Assembly: GCF_937875265.1 (NCBI RefSeq)
Contig: NZ_CALLXM010000078.1
Span: 1-31,857, forward strand
Direction of reading: 5' to 3'
Length of the DNA: 31,857 nt
Source of the DNA: an uncultured Acetobacter sp.
GTDB taxonomy: Bacteria; Pseudomonadota; Alphaproteobacteria; Acetobacterales; Acetobacteraceae
Numbering within the stretch: position 1 is the stretch's first letter; each line of letters begins with the position of its first letter. Under the pieces are notes generated by a model, which saw only the letters and a list, made by a program, of their open reading frames with translations, ran no database searches and had not been told where the DNA came from. Both the position numbers and the translations under genes were made by a program. Below are positions 23,828 to 30,690 of the stretch, piece after piece.

Positions 23828-25288
23828 TTATATATCCAAAGCCGTCTGTTCAGTCTTTGCTGGCTTTTTTCGAGTAATCACGGCGTCACGCTGCCCATCC
23901 CCAAAAGTCAGCACAACATCTTCTCCCACTTTCAGCTTCCGGGCGGAGGTTACGGGCTGACCACCTGCCGTGACCAGCGCATAGCCCCTTGCCAGCACGG
24001 CCTGCGGAGAAACGGCTTCCAGCTGCCCGCCCATGCCTGCCAGCGCCGTGCGCCGCTCCCGCACCAGCGCCGCCAGTGAGGCCGGAGAAATCCGTGCCCG
24101 CCCCAGCCGGGCTTCCTGCCTCTGCATTCCATGCCGCAGGCCCGTCTGCAACGCACTCCCCTGCAACGCCAGCCGGGTGCGGCGGCCAGACAGGAGCGTT
24201 TCCACCGCAGGCATATGCCGCTCCACCGCAACCAGAGCTACGCGTCTGCCCTGCACAAAGCCGGGTAGGGCAACATCCAGCCTGCGGCCCCGGTCGTCCA
24301 GCACCATCCGCGCCGTGCCCAGTAAGCCGGGCAGGTCCGGCAGGGCCGCCGCCGCACGGTGCAGGCGCAAGCGAGCCGTTTGCAGCAAGTGAGACAAAGC
24401 CCCGAGGGCCCGCGCACGCCGATGCTCAAGCTCCGCCAGCATTTCCGTACGCACCGGCACGGCCAGTTCCGCCGCTGCCGTAGGTGTGGGGGCACGACGG
24501 TCCGAGGCAAAATCAATCAGCGTGGTGTCGGTTTCATGCCCTACGGCGGAAATCAGCGGGATGCTGCACGCAGCAGCGGCACGGACCACGGCTTCATCAT
24601 TAAAGGCCATCAGGTCTTCCAGAGACCCGCCCCCACGCGCCACAATCAGCACATCCGGGCGCGGCACCTTGCCTTGGCCATCCAGCGCGGAAAAACCGTT
24701 AATGGCGGCTGTAATCTGGGCTGGAGCACCCTCTCCCTGCACAGCCACCGGCCACACCAGCACGGGGCGAGGGAAACGACGGCTGAGTGTTGTGCAGATA
24801 TCATGCAGCACGGCACCCTGCGGGGATGTCACCACACCAATCACACGCGGCAGCAGGGGCAGGGGGCGTTTGCGCTCCCCATCAAACACGCCTTCTTCCG
24901 CCAGTTTCAGGCGCAGGCGTTCAATGCGGGCCAGCAGGGCGCCTTCCCCCGCATACTCCATCCGCTCTACAACAAGCTGGTAGCTGGAGCGTTCGCCGTA
25001 GGCGGAAATCTTACCCGTTGCGATAATTTCCAGCCCGTTTTCGGGCACCAGCCCAAGGCGGGAAGCCGAGCCACGCCACACCACGCCGGAAATCTTGCCG
25101 CGCTCATCTTTCAGAGAAAAATAGAGGTGGCCGGAGGGGTAGCGTTTGAATTCCGTAATCTCTCCGCGCACCCGTACACGGCCAAACGTGCCCTCAAGCG
25201 TCCGCCTGATAGCCCCGGAAATTTCCGAGACACTATATTCCGGCACATTCCCGCCGGGAGATGCCTCTGTCGCTAGCCCTTCGATCAT
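23828..25288 (-). CDS. xseA: exodeoxyribonuclease VII large subunit
   Basis: 486 residues, at the upper end of the family (about 400-460). The large subunit of a single-strand exonuclease that trims DNA in repair and recombination, paired with XseB (not seen here). The N-terminal OB-like DNA-binding region is PEYSVSEISGAIRRTLEGTF and VRVRGEITEFKRYPSGHLYF (about 17-57), followed by SYQLVVERMEYAGEGALLAR. The catalytic core is VIGVVTSPQGAVLHDI (about 150-165), then DVLIVARGGGSLEDLMAFND and ISAVGHETDTTLIDFASDRR. The C-terminal half is Arg/Ala-rich coiled coil. ATG 25288 has AGG eight bases upstream. It is divergent from purD. Confidence 0.94.
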   Translation of the reverse strand: MIEGLATEASPGGNVPEYSVSEISGAIRRTLEGTFGRVRVRGEITEFKRYPSGHLYFSLKDERGKISGVVWRGSASRLGLVPENGLEIIATGKISAYGERSSYQLVVERMEYAGEGALLARIERLRLKLAEEGVFDGERKRPLPLLPRVIGVVTSPQGAVLHDICTTLSRRFPRPVLVWPVAVQGEGAPAQITAAINGFSALDGQGKVPRPDVLIVARGGGSLEDLMAFNDEAVVRAAAACSIPLISAVGHETDTTLIDFASDRRAPTPTAAAELAVPVRTEMLAELEHRRARALGALSHLLQTARLRLHRAAAALPDLPGLLGTARMVLDDRGRRLDVALPGFVQGRRVALVAVERHMPAVETLLSGRRTRLALQGSALQTGLRHGMQRQEARLGRARISPASLAALVRERRTALAGMGGQLEAVSPQAVLARGYALVTAGGQPVTSARKLKVGEDVVLTFGDGQRDAVITRKKPAKTEQTALDI

Positions 25289-25354
25289 TTGCTTAACCTA
25301 TGCTACAGACGCTCGCCCTGAAAGAGCAGAGCTGACAGAGTGAAAGAGAAAAGA

Positions 25355-26623
25355 ATGCGGGTACTTCTGGTTGGATCAGGCGGTCGTGAACATGCACTGG
25401 CCGCAACACTTGCACGTTCCCCCAAACTGACGGCTTTGTTCATTGCCCCCGGCAACCCCGGCACGGCAGAGCTGGGCACCAACGTGGCCATTGGCGCGAG
25501 CGATGTGCCCGCCCTGATCACCTTTGCCAAAGAGCAGAAGGTTGACCTGATTGTTCCCGGCCCGGAAGCCCCACTGGTTGCGGGTCTGGCCGATGCCTGT
25601 GCAGCCGCTGGCCTGGCCTGTGCCGGCCCCACGCAGGCCGCCGCCCGCCTGGAAGGCAGCAAGAGCTTCAGCAAAGAAGTCTGCTACGCCGCTGGCGTCC
25701 CCACTGCCAGAGGCGAACGCTTTACTGATGCAGATGCCGCCATCACCTATATTGCAGAACGCGGTGCACCGATTGTGGTCAAAGCCGACGGACTGGCCGC
25801 AGGCAAAGGTGTGGTGGTTGCCCAGACCGTGGCCGAAGCGCAGGACGCCGTGCGTGAAATGATGACGCAGGGCAGCATGGGCGAGGCTGGCCGCAGTGTG
25901 GTGATTGAAGATTGTCTGGTGGGAGAAGAGGTTTCTCTGTTCGCCTTCTGCTCAGGTGAAACCGCCATGCTGATCGGTGCGGCGCAGGACCACAAACGCA
26001 TTGGCGACAATGATACTGGCCCCAACACGGGTGGCATGGGTGCCGTCTCCCCGCCGCGCGGGTTTGACCGGGCCGCGCAGGAAGCCGCACTGGATCTGCT
26101 GGTACGCCCCATGCTGAAAGAAATGGCACGCCGGGGCACGCCGTTCCGGGGCGTGATTTTTGCGGGCCTGATGCTGACAGAAACCGGCCCGCAGCTGATT
26201 GAATACAACGTCCGCTTTGGGGACCCGGAAGCACAGGCCCTGCTGCTGCGCCTGACCTCCGACCTGCTGCCCGCACTCGCCGCACTGGCGCAGGACACGC
26301 TGGACACAACACCCGTCACGTTCTCTGATCAGGCAGCGATCAGCGTTGTGATGGCCGCACGCGGCTACCCCGCAAAACCAGAGACTGGTGCGGTTATTTC
26401 GGGCATTGTGGATGCAGATGCTCTGGAAGGCGTGCGCGTGTTTCAGGCTGGCACAAAAGAAAATCTGGCAGGAGAACTGGTGGTAGCAGGTGGACGGGTT
26501 CTGTCTGTCTGCGCTCTGGGAGAAACTGTGCAGGAAGCGCGGGACCGCGCTTATGCCGGAGTTAAAGCTATCTCATGGGATGGTGCGGCATGGCGCACGG
26601 ATATTGGTGCCCGTGCTCTTTAA
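25355..26623 (+). CDS. purD: phosphoribosylamine-glycine ligase
   Basis: 422 residues, normal length. It joins glycine to 5-phosphoribosylamine with ATP, the second step of purine synthesis in the cytosol. The N-terminal MRVLLVGSGGREHALA (1-16) is the family signature; DLIVPGPEAPLVAGLAD and SKSFSKEVCYAAGVPTA follow, then the ATP-grasp domain with IVVKADGLAAGKGVVVA, DHKRIGDNDTGPNTGGMGAV and ETGPQLIEYNVRFGDPEAQ. Start: ATG 25355 gives the canonical N-terminus; an in-frame GTG at 25340 adds only Lys-rich residues. It converges with rimI. Confidence 0.97.
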   Translation: MRVLLVGSGGREHALAATLARSPKLTALFIAPGNPGTAELGTNVAIGASDVPALITFAKEQKVDLIVPGPEAPLVAGLADACAAAGLACAGPTQAAARLEGSKSFSKEVCYAAGVPTARGERFTDADAAITYIAERGAPIVVKADGLAAGKGVVVAQTVAEAQDAVREMMTQGSMGEAGRSVVIEDCLVGEEVSLFAFCSGETAMLIGAAQDHKRIGDNDTGPNTGGMGAVSPPRGFDRAAQEAALDLLVRPMLKEMARRGTPFRGVIFAGLMLTETGPQLIEYNVRFGDPEAQALLLRLTSDLLPALAALAQDTLDTTPVTFSDQAAISVVMAARGYPAKPETGAVISGIVDADALEGVRVFQAGTKENLAGELVVAGGRVLSVCALGETVQEARDRAYAGVKAISWDGAAWRTDIGARAL

Positions 26624-26683
26624 AAAGCTTTATCCGGAAAATGTCTAAAAACCCTCAATGAACCCAGAAGCTTTTTTGAACGG

Positions 26684-26718
26684 TGTTTGATGCTGCAAAA
26701 TCCGTGCAACATCAAACA
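26684..26718. other. inverted repeat in the purD/rimI convergent gap
   Basis: TGTTTGATG (26684-26692) and CATCAAACA (26710-26718) are 9-bp perfect inverted repeats with a short inner GCA/TGC pairing. The structure has no T-run on either side, but AAAAAGCTT near 26620-26633 and AAGCTTTTTT near 26668-26677 could form a second, weaker stem. Together they may end transcription of the convergent genes purD and rimI. Confidence 0.45.
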
Positions 26719-26733
26719 TCTTCCTGTGAATTT

Positions 26734-27201
26734 TCAGCCGCCCCAGCTCCGCATCAACACCAAAGCGTCTGAGCCATCGGGGTAATAGGCACGTCGTTTT
26801 CCTGCCATTACAAAACCAGCACCCGCATAGAGCGCCTGCGCTGCTACATTATGGACGGATACCTCGAGGAACATGTGGTCCGCCCCACGCTCCTGCGCTT
26901 CCATCACACCCCATGCCAGAAGCTGCCGGGCCACTCCTTGATTGCGACAGGCTTTAGCGACACAGAGGGTCAGAATTTCCGCTTCATCCACCACGCAACG
27001 CAGCATAAGAAAACCTGCGGGCTGGTTACCCCGCATGGCCAGACCCGTCACACTACCAGGGAGCGGCAGAAGCTGCGTTAAAGCCGCTTCATCCCACACA
27101 TCTTCTGTGGAAAAGCTTTGTGCGTGGAGTGCTGCCAGCACCGCGCCATGCGCCATACCAGCCTCAATAATCTGCACGGTTTGAAAAAGTGTCTGGCTCA
27201 A
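26734..27201 (-). CDS. rimI: ribosomal protein S18 alanine N-acetyltransferase-like GNAT
   Basis: 155 residues, close to RimI. It is expected to acetylate the N-terminal Ala of ribosomal protein S18. GNAT motifs are LTLCVAKACRNQGVARQLLAW (acetyl-CoA binding R/Q-x-x-G) around residues 77-97, then MFLEVSVHNVAAQALYAGAGF and a final AYYPDGSDALVLM that matches the RimI pattern Y Y...DA..M. The start is TTG 27201, overlapping the tsaB stop by four bases (TTGA), with no clear ribosome site; translation is probably coupled to tsaB. An internal Met after 15 residues is possible but would remove part of the N-terminal region. Neighbouring tsaB supports the assignment. Confidence 0.85.
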   Translation of the reverse strand: MSQTLFQTVQIIEAGMAHGAVLAALHAQSFSTEDVWDEAALTQLLPLPGSVTGLAMRGNQPAGFLMLRCVVDEAEILTLCVAKACRNQGVARQLLAWGVMEAQERGADHMFLEVSVHNVAAQALYAGAGFVMAGKRRAYYPDGSDALVLMRSWGG

Positions 27202-27893
27202 ACAGGAGCCGACCGTAAACCCGCAGCAGGCAGTTTGGCCTCTGGCGGGTCAACATACAGGGGAAGCGCATCACGCGCCGCAAGCTGGCCGGTCAGCCGT
27301 GCAACGGCAGCATAGGCAATCTGGATGGCGGTTGGTTGTGTCAGATCAGAAAAAACGGCGTCTGCTACAGGGAGTGATGCCGCAGCATCCCCCGCGACCA
27401 GCCAGCGACCGGGGAGGGGAGACCAGCTTTCAAGTGCCACAGCCTGCACACCCTCCGCACGTTCTACAAACACACGGCCCCGCCGTGCTGCCGTAACCAG
27501 CAGCCAGCCTTCCACATCCCCATACCGGGCACACTCAGCATCAAGCTGTGGCCGCAGGCTTTCCCCCCGGGTTACACCTACCAGCGGGCAACCAGCCCCC
27601 AGCGCATATCCAGCCGCCATAGCGCAGGACGCACGCAGGCCGGTAAAGGAGCCGGGACCAGTAACCACCGCCACCAGATCCGGTTGCACAGGCTGGCCAG
27701 CCCCCCAGCCCATCTGCTGCAAAACATCTGCTGCAAGAAGACCAATGCCTTCCGCTGCTTGCTTACCCGCCGCACAAACGTGGGCCAGAACGGTGTACCC
27801 CCCGCCCTCTGACGGTACGACACAGGCTGCCGAACCAGATGCAGCCTCTCCAGCCGGGCTGCCATCCAGCACCAAAAGACGTTCAGGGTTCAT
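27198..27893 (-). CDS. tsaB: tRNA threonylcarbamoyladenosine synthesis protein TsaB
   Basis: 231 residues. A partner of TsaD and TsaE in making N6-threonylcarbamoyladenosine at position 37 of ANN-decoding tRNAs. Family features are LLVLDGSPAGE at the N-terminus, DLVAVVTGPGSFTGLRASCA (typical TGPGSFTGLR), and VEGWLLVTAARRGRVFVE. The start is taken as ATG 27893, which overlaps the upstream TGA (TGATG); a longer ORF begins five codons earlier. It lies between a nitroreductase and rimI, all on the minus strand with overlapping codons. TsaD itself is not in the window. Confidence 0.92.
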   Translation of the reverse strand: MNPERLLVLDGSPAGEAASGSAACVVPSEGGGYTVLAHVCAAGKQAAEGIGLLAADVLQQMGWGAGQPVQPDLVAVVTGPGSFTGLRASCAMAAGYALGAGCPLVGVTRGESLRPQLDAECARYGDVEGWLLVTAARRGRVFVERAEGVQAVALESWSPLPGRWLVAGDAAASLPVADAVFSDLTQPTAIQIAYAAVARLTGQLAARDALPLYVDPPEAKLPAAGLRSAPV

Positions 27894-28474
27894 CACAGCA
27901 GACGACATGCCTCATCAAAGCCCAGACGCGGCGCACGCGGCGGCAACTGCTCAATATCCCCATAGCCCAGACAGATCAGAAAATTCGCACGCCAGCCGTC
28001 TTCAGCCAGAAAAGCGTCTTCCACCAGAGTCTGATCAAACCCGGAGATTGGCAACGCATCCAGCCCCAGAGCCCGGGCTGCCGTAATCATATAGGCGCCT
28101 TCCAGAGTACCATTCCGGAATGCGGTTTCTTCCGCCAGCCCGACATCCGCAGCAAACCACGAACGCAGTTCCTCATTGGGTGCCAGACGCGGCAATTCAT
28201 CAAAAAACAGGGGGTCATACGCCACAATGGCTATGACGGGCGCGCCCATGACGCGGTTAACATTGCCAGCAGAAAGGGCCGGGCGCAGACGCTCACGGGC
28301 TTCAGATGCGGTAATGAACACAAACCGGGCCGGGCTACAGTTGCCAGACGTCGGCCCAAGGCTGACCAGACTATACAGGCGCCGTAAAAGGGCAGGCTCC
28401 ACCGGGCGAGCCATCCAGCGCCGAGGCGTGCGTGCCTTTTGGAAAAGAAGATCCAGCCCGCTATCATCCAGCAT
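27893..28474 (-). CDS. nitroreductase-family protein, RutE-like malonic semialdehyde reductase
   Basis: 193 residues, matching RutE (about 196). An FMN-dependent nitroreductase-family enzyme; RutE is named for malonic semialdehyde reduction in pyrimidine breakdown. Characteristic matches are LDDSGLDLLFQKARTPRRW, SLGPTSGNCSPARFVFI (FMN-phosphate region), EETAFRNGTLEGAYMITAA, ARALGLDALPISGFD and PRLGFDEACRLL at the C-terminus. No other rut genes are adjacent, so the physiological substrate is open. Start ATG 28474 has AGGACAGAG just upstream. Its stop overlaps tsaB (TGATG). Confidence 0.88.
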   Translation of the reverse strand: MLDDSGLDLLFQKARTPRRWMARPVEPALLRRLYSLVSLGPTSGNCSPARFVFITASEARERLRPALSAGNVNRVMGAPVIAIVAYDPLFFDELPRLAPNEELRSWFAADVGLAEETAFRNGTLEGAYMITAARALGLDALPISGFDQTLVEDAFLAEDGWRANFLICLGYGDIEQLPPRAPRLGFDEACRLL

Positions 28475-28492
28475 CTCTGTCCTGCCTCCGCT

Positions 28493-28512
28493 GCCCCGCA
28501 ACAGAGCGGGGC
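28493..28512 (-). other. hairpin just upstream of the RutE-like gene
   Basis: GCCCCGC (28493-28499) and GCGGGGC (28506-28512) pair as a 7-bp perfect stem with a six-base loop, ending 18 bases before the start codon of the RutE-like gene and close to its ribosome site. It could be an intercistronic mRNA structure after nfu. Confidence 0.4.
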
Positions 28513-28578
28513 TTACCTTGTGTCTGTTCCCCCCTTTTAGGTCACAGACCCGGAGACGGGAAGATGCTGACGGCAGGC

Positions 28579-29142
28579 TTAGTCTTCAACCTGCTCTACG
28601 GACACAACTTCCGGCACATAATGCCGCAGCATGTTTTCCACACCATGCTTCAGGGTCGCACGGGAAGAGGGGCAGCCGGAGCAGGCGCCCTGCATGGTCA
28701 GGCGCACAATCCCGTCCTTGTAGCCACGGAACACGATGTCCCCGCCATCACCGGCCACAGCCGGGCGGACACGAGAGTCCAGCAGTTCCTTGATCTGGGT
28801 GACAATCTCCTGATCTTCCGGGGCAATCGGCTCTTCCGTAATGCCAACACCCTCTGCCACCACAGGGCCACCAGCCACAAAATGGTCCATCAGGGCTGTC
28901 AGTACCAGCGGGCGCAGCTCTGCCCAGTCTTCATGATCAGACTTGGTGACAGACACAAAGTCATTCCCCATGAACACACGGGATACACCGGGCAATGCAA
29001 ACAGCGCGTCCGCCAGCGCAGAGCGGCCGGAGACGGCATCGGCATCGATGAAGTCAATCGTCCCCGCATCGCCCATCACGGCACGGCCGGGGAGGAATTT
29101 AAGAGTGGCGGGGTTGGGGGTGTCTTCAGTTTCAATAAACAT
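28579..29142 (-). CDS. NifU-like Fe-S cluster carrier (Nfu)
   Basis: 187 residues. It has an N-terminal Nfu domain, MFIETEDTPNPATLKFLPG, with GVSRVFMGNDFVSVTK, and a C-terminal NifU domain with the [4Fe-4S] ligands in ACSGCPSS of RLTMQGACSGCPSSRATLK. This two-domain layout is that of the NFU1/NfuA-like scaffold or carrier that delivers clusters to target enzymes, such as SdhB or lipoate synthase. The start ATG 29142 gives this standard N-terminus with AGG five bases upstream; a longer in-frame ORF to 29319 codes for basic residues with no family match. A 16-bp palindrome lies upstream at 29207-29222. Confidence 0.94.
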   Translation of the reverse strand: MFIETEDTPNPATLKFLPGRAVMGDAGTIDFIDADAVSGRSALADALFALPGVSRVFMGNDFVSVTKSDHEDWAELRPLVLTALMDHFVAGGPVVAEGVGITEEPIAPEDQEIVTQIKELLDSRVRPAVAGDGGDIVFRGYKDGIVRLTMQGACSGCPSSRATLKHGVENMLRHYVPEVVSVEQVED

Positions 29143-29206
29143 GGCAACCTGATCCTGATCGTCTGCTACGTATCTCTCTGCGTCACCAGTTGGCATCACA
29201 ATGCGG

Positions 29207-29222
29207 ACAGGACAAGTCCTGT
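29207..29222 (-). promoter_or_regulatory. 16-bp palindrome upstream of the Nfu gene
   Basis: ACAGGAC, AA, GTCCTGT is a perfect inverted repeat with a two-base centre, 65-80 bases upstream of the nfu start codon. Its size and place suit a dimeric regulator, but it does not match an operator I recognise. The 29143-29379 gap otherwise shows no supported gene. Confidence 0.4.
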
Positions 29223-29379
29223 ATCGTAAGAAATCACTCTGCCTGGCGGGAAACCGGCTGGCTTTTCTGCCGGAGCTGGCGGAACGCGCAGGTCTGGCAC
29301 GGGAAAAAGAAACGCGCACCAGCTCTGTGCCACTTGTGCGGAACAGCCATGCGCAGCCCCATTTCCCCGCTATCCAGCC

Positions 29380-30624
29380 TCATTTCGACTGGGCGCTCAG
29401 GCTGGCCTGTGCCTGCAAAAGCCTTTCCCTCAGGGCTGGATCGCTCGCAAAAATAAACAGGCCGTGCACAGCCCGCGTCATCAACACATTTATGGCATTG
29501 AGCATAATGCGTTCCTTTGTTCCTTCCGGGTCCTGAAGACCATCGCGCCCGGCAAAGGCTGCGCCGTCCTCATACCGGCTGGTATCAATCCGTATGCCGT
29601 CTGTTGCCGGGTTATACAGCACGGAGGGGCCTAAAATCAGCCCGACATAATTCAGGTCAAACCCCTGCACGGTGTAGACCGACCCAACCTCATCAATGGT
29701 ATCGGATCTTTCCGCCCAGGGCAGCTTTTCATCCGGTTTGGAACGGTCCCAGCGGAGGGTAAAACGGCCTTCATGGATGAAGTGATCCTCCCCATCCAGC
29801 CGATAAGGGTAGTCATACGTCGCAATCATGCGGGAAAGGCCGTAGCGGGCATTTTTCTTTTTGATTGTTTCATAAAGATCCTGCGCATCAGCAAAAAATC
29901 GGAAATCAAAGTCCTGTTTTTGCGGCATTGGTAGAATTTTCTTCTGAGAAAATCCTTCAATCCAGTCAAGAACATCCTGATTAGCATGCACGCGAAACTG
30001 CTGCCGAAGGTGATACGTCTGGCATGGAAAATCTTTCACCAGAGAGTTTAACAGGCTGTTACTCCAGCAGCTCTTGAATTTCAGAACCTGTTTTTCATCA
30101 AACACCAGCACCGTAATTCTGGCGAGTTTGATGAGTTCTTCTAAATGGTTATCTTGTTGAAACCTGTTGTATTTATCGCTTTTTGTCAGAAGGAGATGGG
30201 CTTCATCTACAAAGATGATATCCGCCTTCTCTCCACATTTATGCATTCCATTAATGAATGTTGTTGGGCGCTCAAAATCTTTCTTTTTTAAAGCAGGATA
30301 AATTTCAGAAATATTTTTATAAAGCTTCATCATTTCAGGATGGTTAACAACCAGATAGTTGTTCGTTTTCCAGAATGGGCTGGTTTTATCAGGTGACCGC
30401 GAAAGAGATTGGATTTCGTTGAAAATTGAATTTATGACAATACTTTTCCCGGTTCCTGCATCACCTTCTATCAGAAACACGGCATGATCATCACGCTGAT
30501 GCGCAACACAGAAAGCCTTTATCGCGTCTTTCAGGTCCTGCTGTTCCGGAGAAAGCTGTTTTTCAGGAGACAACTTTTCCGCTGCATCGTTTTCATAACA
30601 ACCAGATAAACCAGACTCTTCCAC
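29380..30624 (-). CDS. DUF2075-type P-loop ATPase / SF1 helicase-like protein
   Basis: 414 residues. The Walker A motif GDAGTGKS is at 54-61 and the Walker B IIFVDEAH at 136-143; ITVLVFDEKQVL resembles SF1 motif III and LRQQFRVH motif IV. Later VYTVQGFDLNYVGLILGPS and NAINVLMTRAVHGLFIFA are like motifs V and VI. This is the layout of DUF2075/SF1-type ATPases. No nuclease, GIY-YIG or other extra domain is visible. Start GTG 30624 has AGGGGGA five bases upstream. GC content drops to about 27-43% (hand counts of lines) in 29820-30480 against 55-58% in 29580-29760, suggesting transfer. The partner could be the M61 peptidase on the same strand, but this is weak. Confidence 0.82.
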   Translation of the reverse strand: MEESGLSGCYENDAAEKLSPEKQLSPEQQDLKDAIKAFCVAHQRDDHAVFLIEGDAGTGKSIVINSIFNEIQSLSRSPDKTSPFWKTNNYLVVNHPEMMKLYKNISEIYPALKKKDFERPTTFINGMHKCGEKADIIFVDEAHLLLTKSDKYNRFQQDNHLEELIKLARITVLVFDEKQVLKFKSCWSNSLLNSLVKDFPCQTYHLRQQFRVHANQDVLDWIEGFSQKKILPMPQKQDFDFRFFADAQDLYETIKKKNARYGLSRMIATYDYPYRLDGEDHFIHEGRFTLRWDRSKPDEKLPWAERSDTIDEVGSVYTVQGFDLNYVGLILGPSVLYNPATDGIRIDTSRYEDGAAFAGRDGLQDPEGTKERIMLNAINVLMTRAVHGLFIFASDPALRERLLQAQASLSAQSK

Positions 30625-30642
30625 GTAGTCCCCCTGACTTCT

Positions 30643-30677
30643 GGCCAGAAGAGTTTCTTCCCGAAACCCTTCTGGCC
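30643..30677 (-). other. hairpin between the peptidase and the DUF2075 gene
   Basis: GGCCAGAAG (30643-30651) pairs perfectly with CTTCTGGCC (30669-30677), with GTTT/AAAC pairing inside after one mismatch. It fills most of the 66-base gap between the peptidase stop and the DUF2075 start. On the minus strand no T-run follows, so it is not a classic terminator and could be a weak attenuator or a processing element. Confidence 0.55.
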
Positions 30678-30690
30678 TTTAGGCATCAGA

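Noticed and set aside
29143..29319. N-terminal extension of the Nfu ORF
   Set aside because: The added 59 residues are basic and low-complexity, with no family match; ATG 29142 gives the standard Nfu start.
29201..29536. Plus-strand ORF of 111 residues across the nfu upstream region
   Set aside because: It overlaps the 3' end of the DUF2075 gene on the opposite strand, lacks a family match and has no ribosome site.
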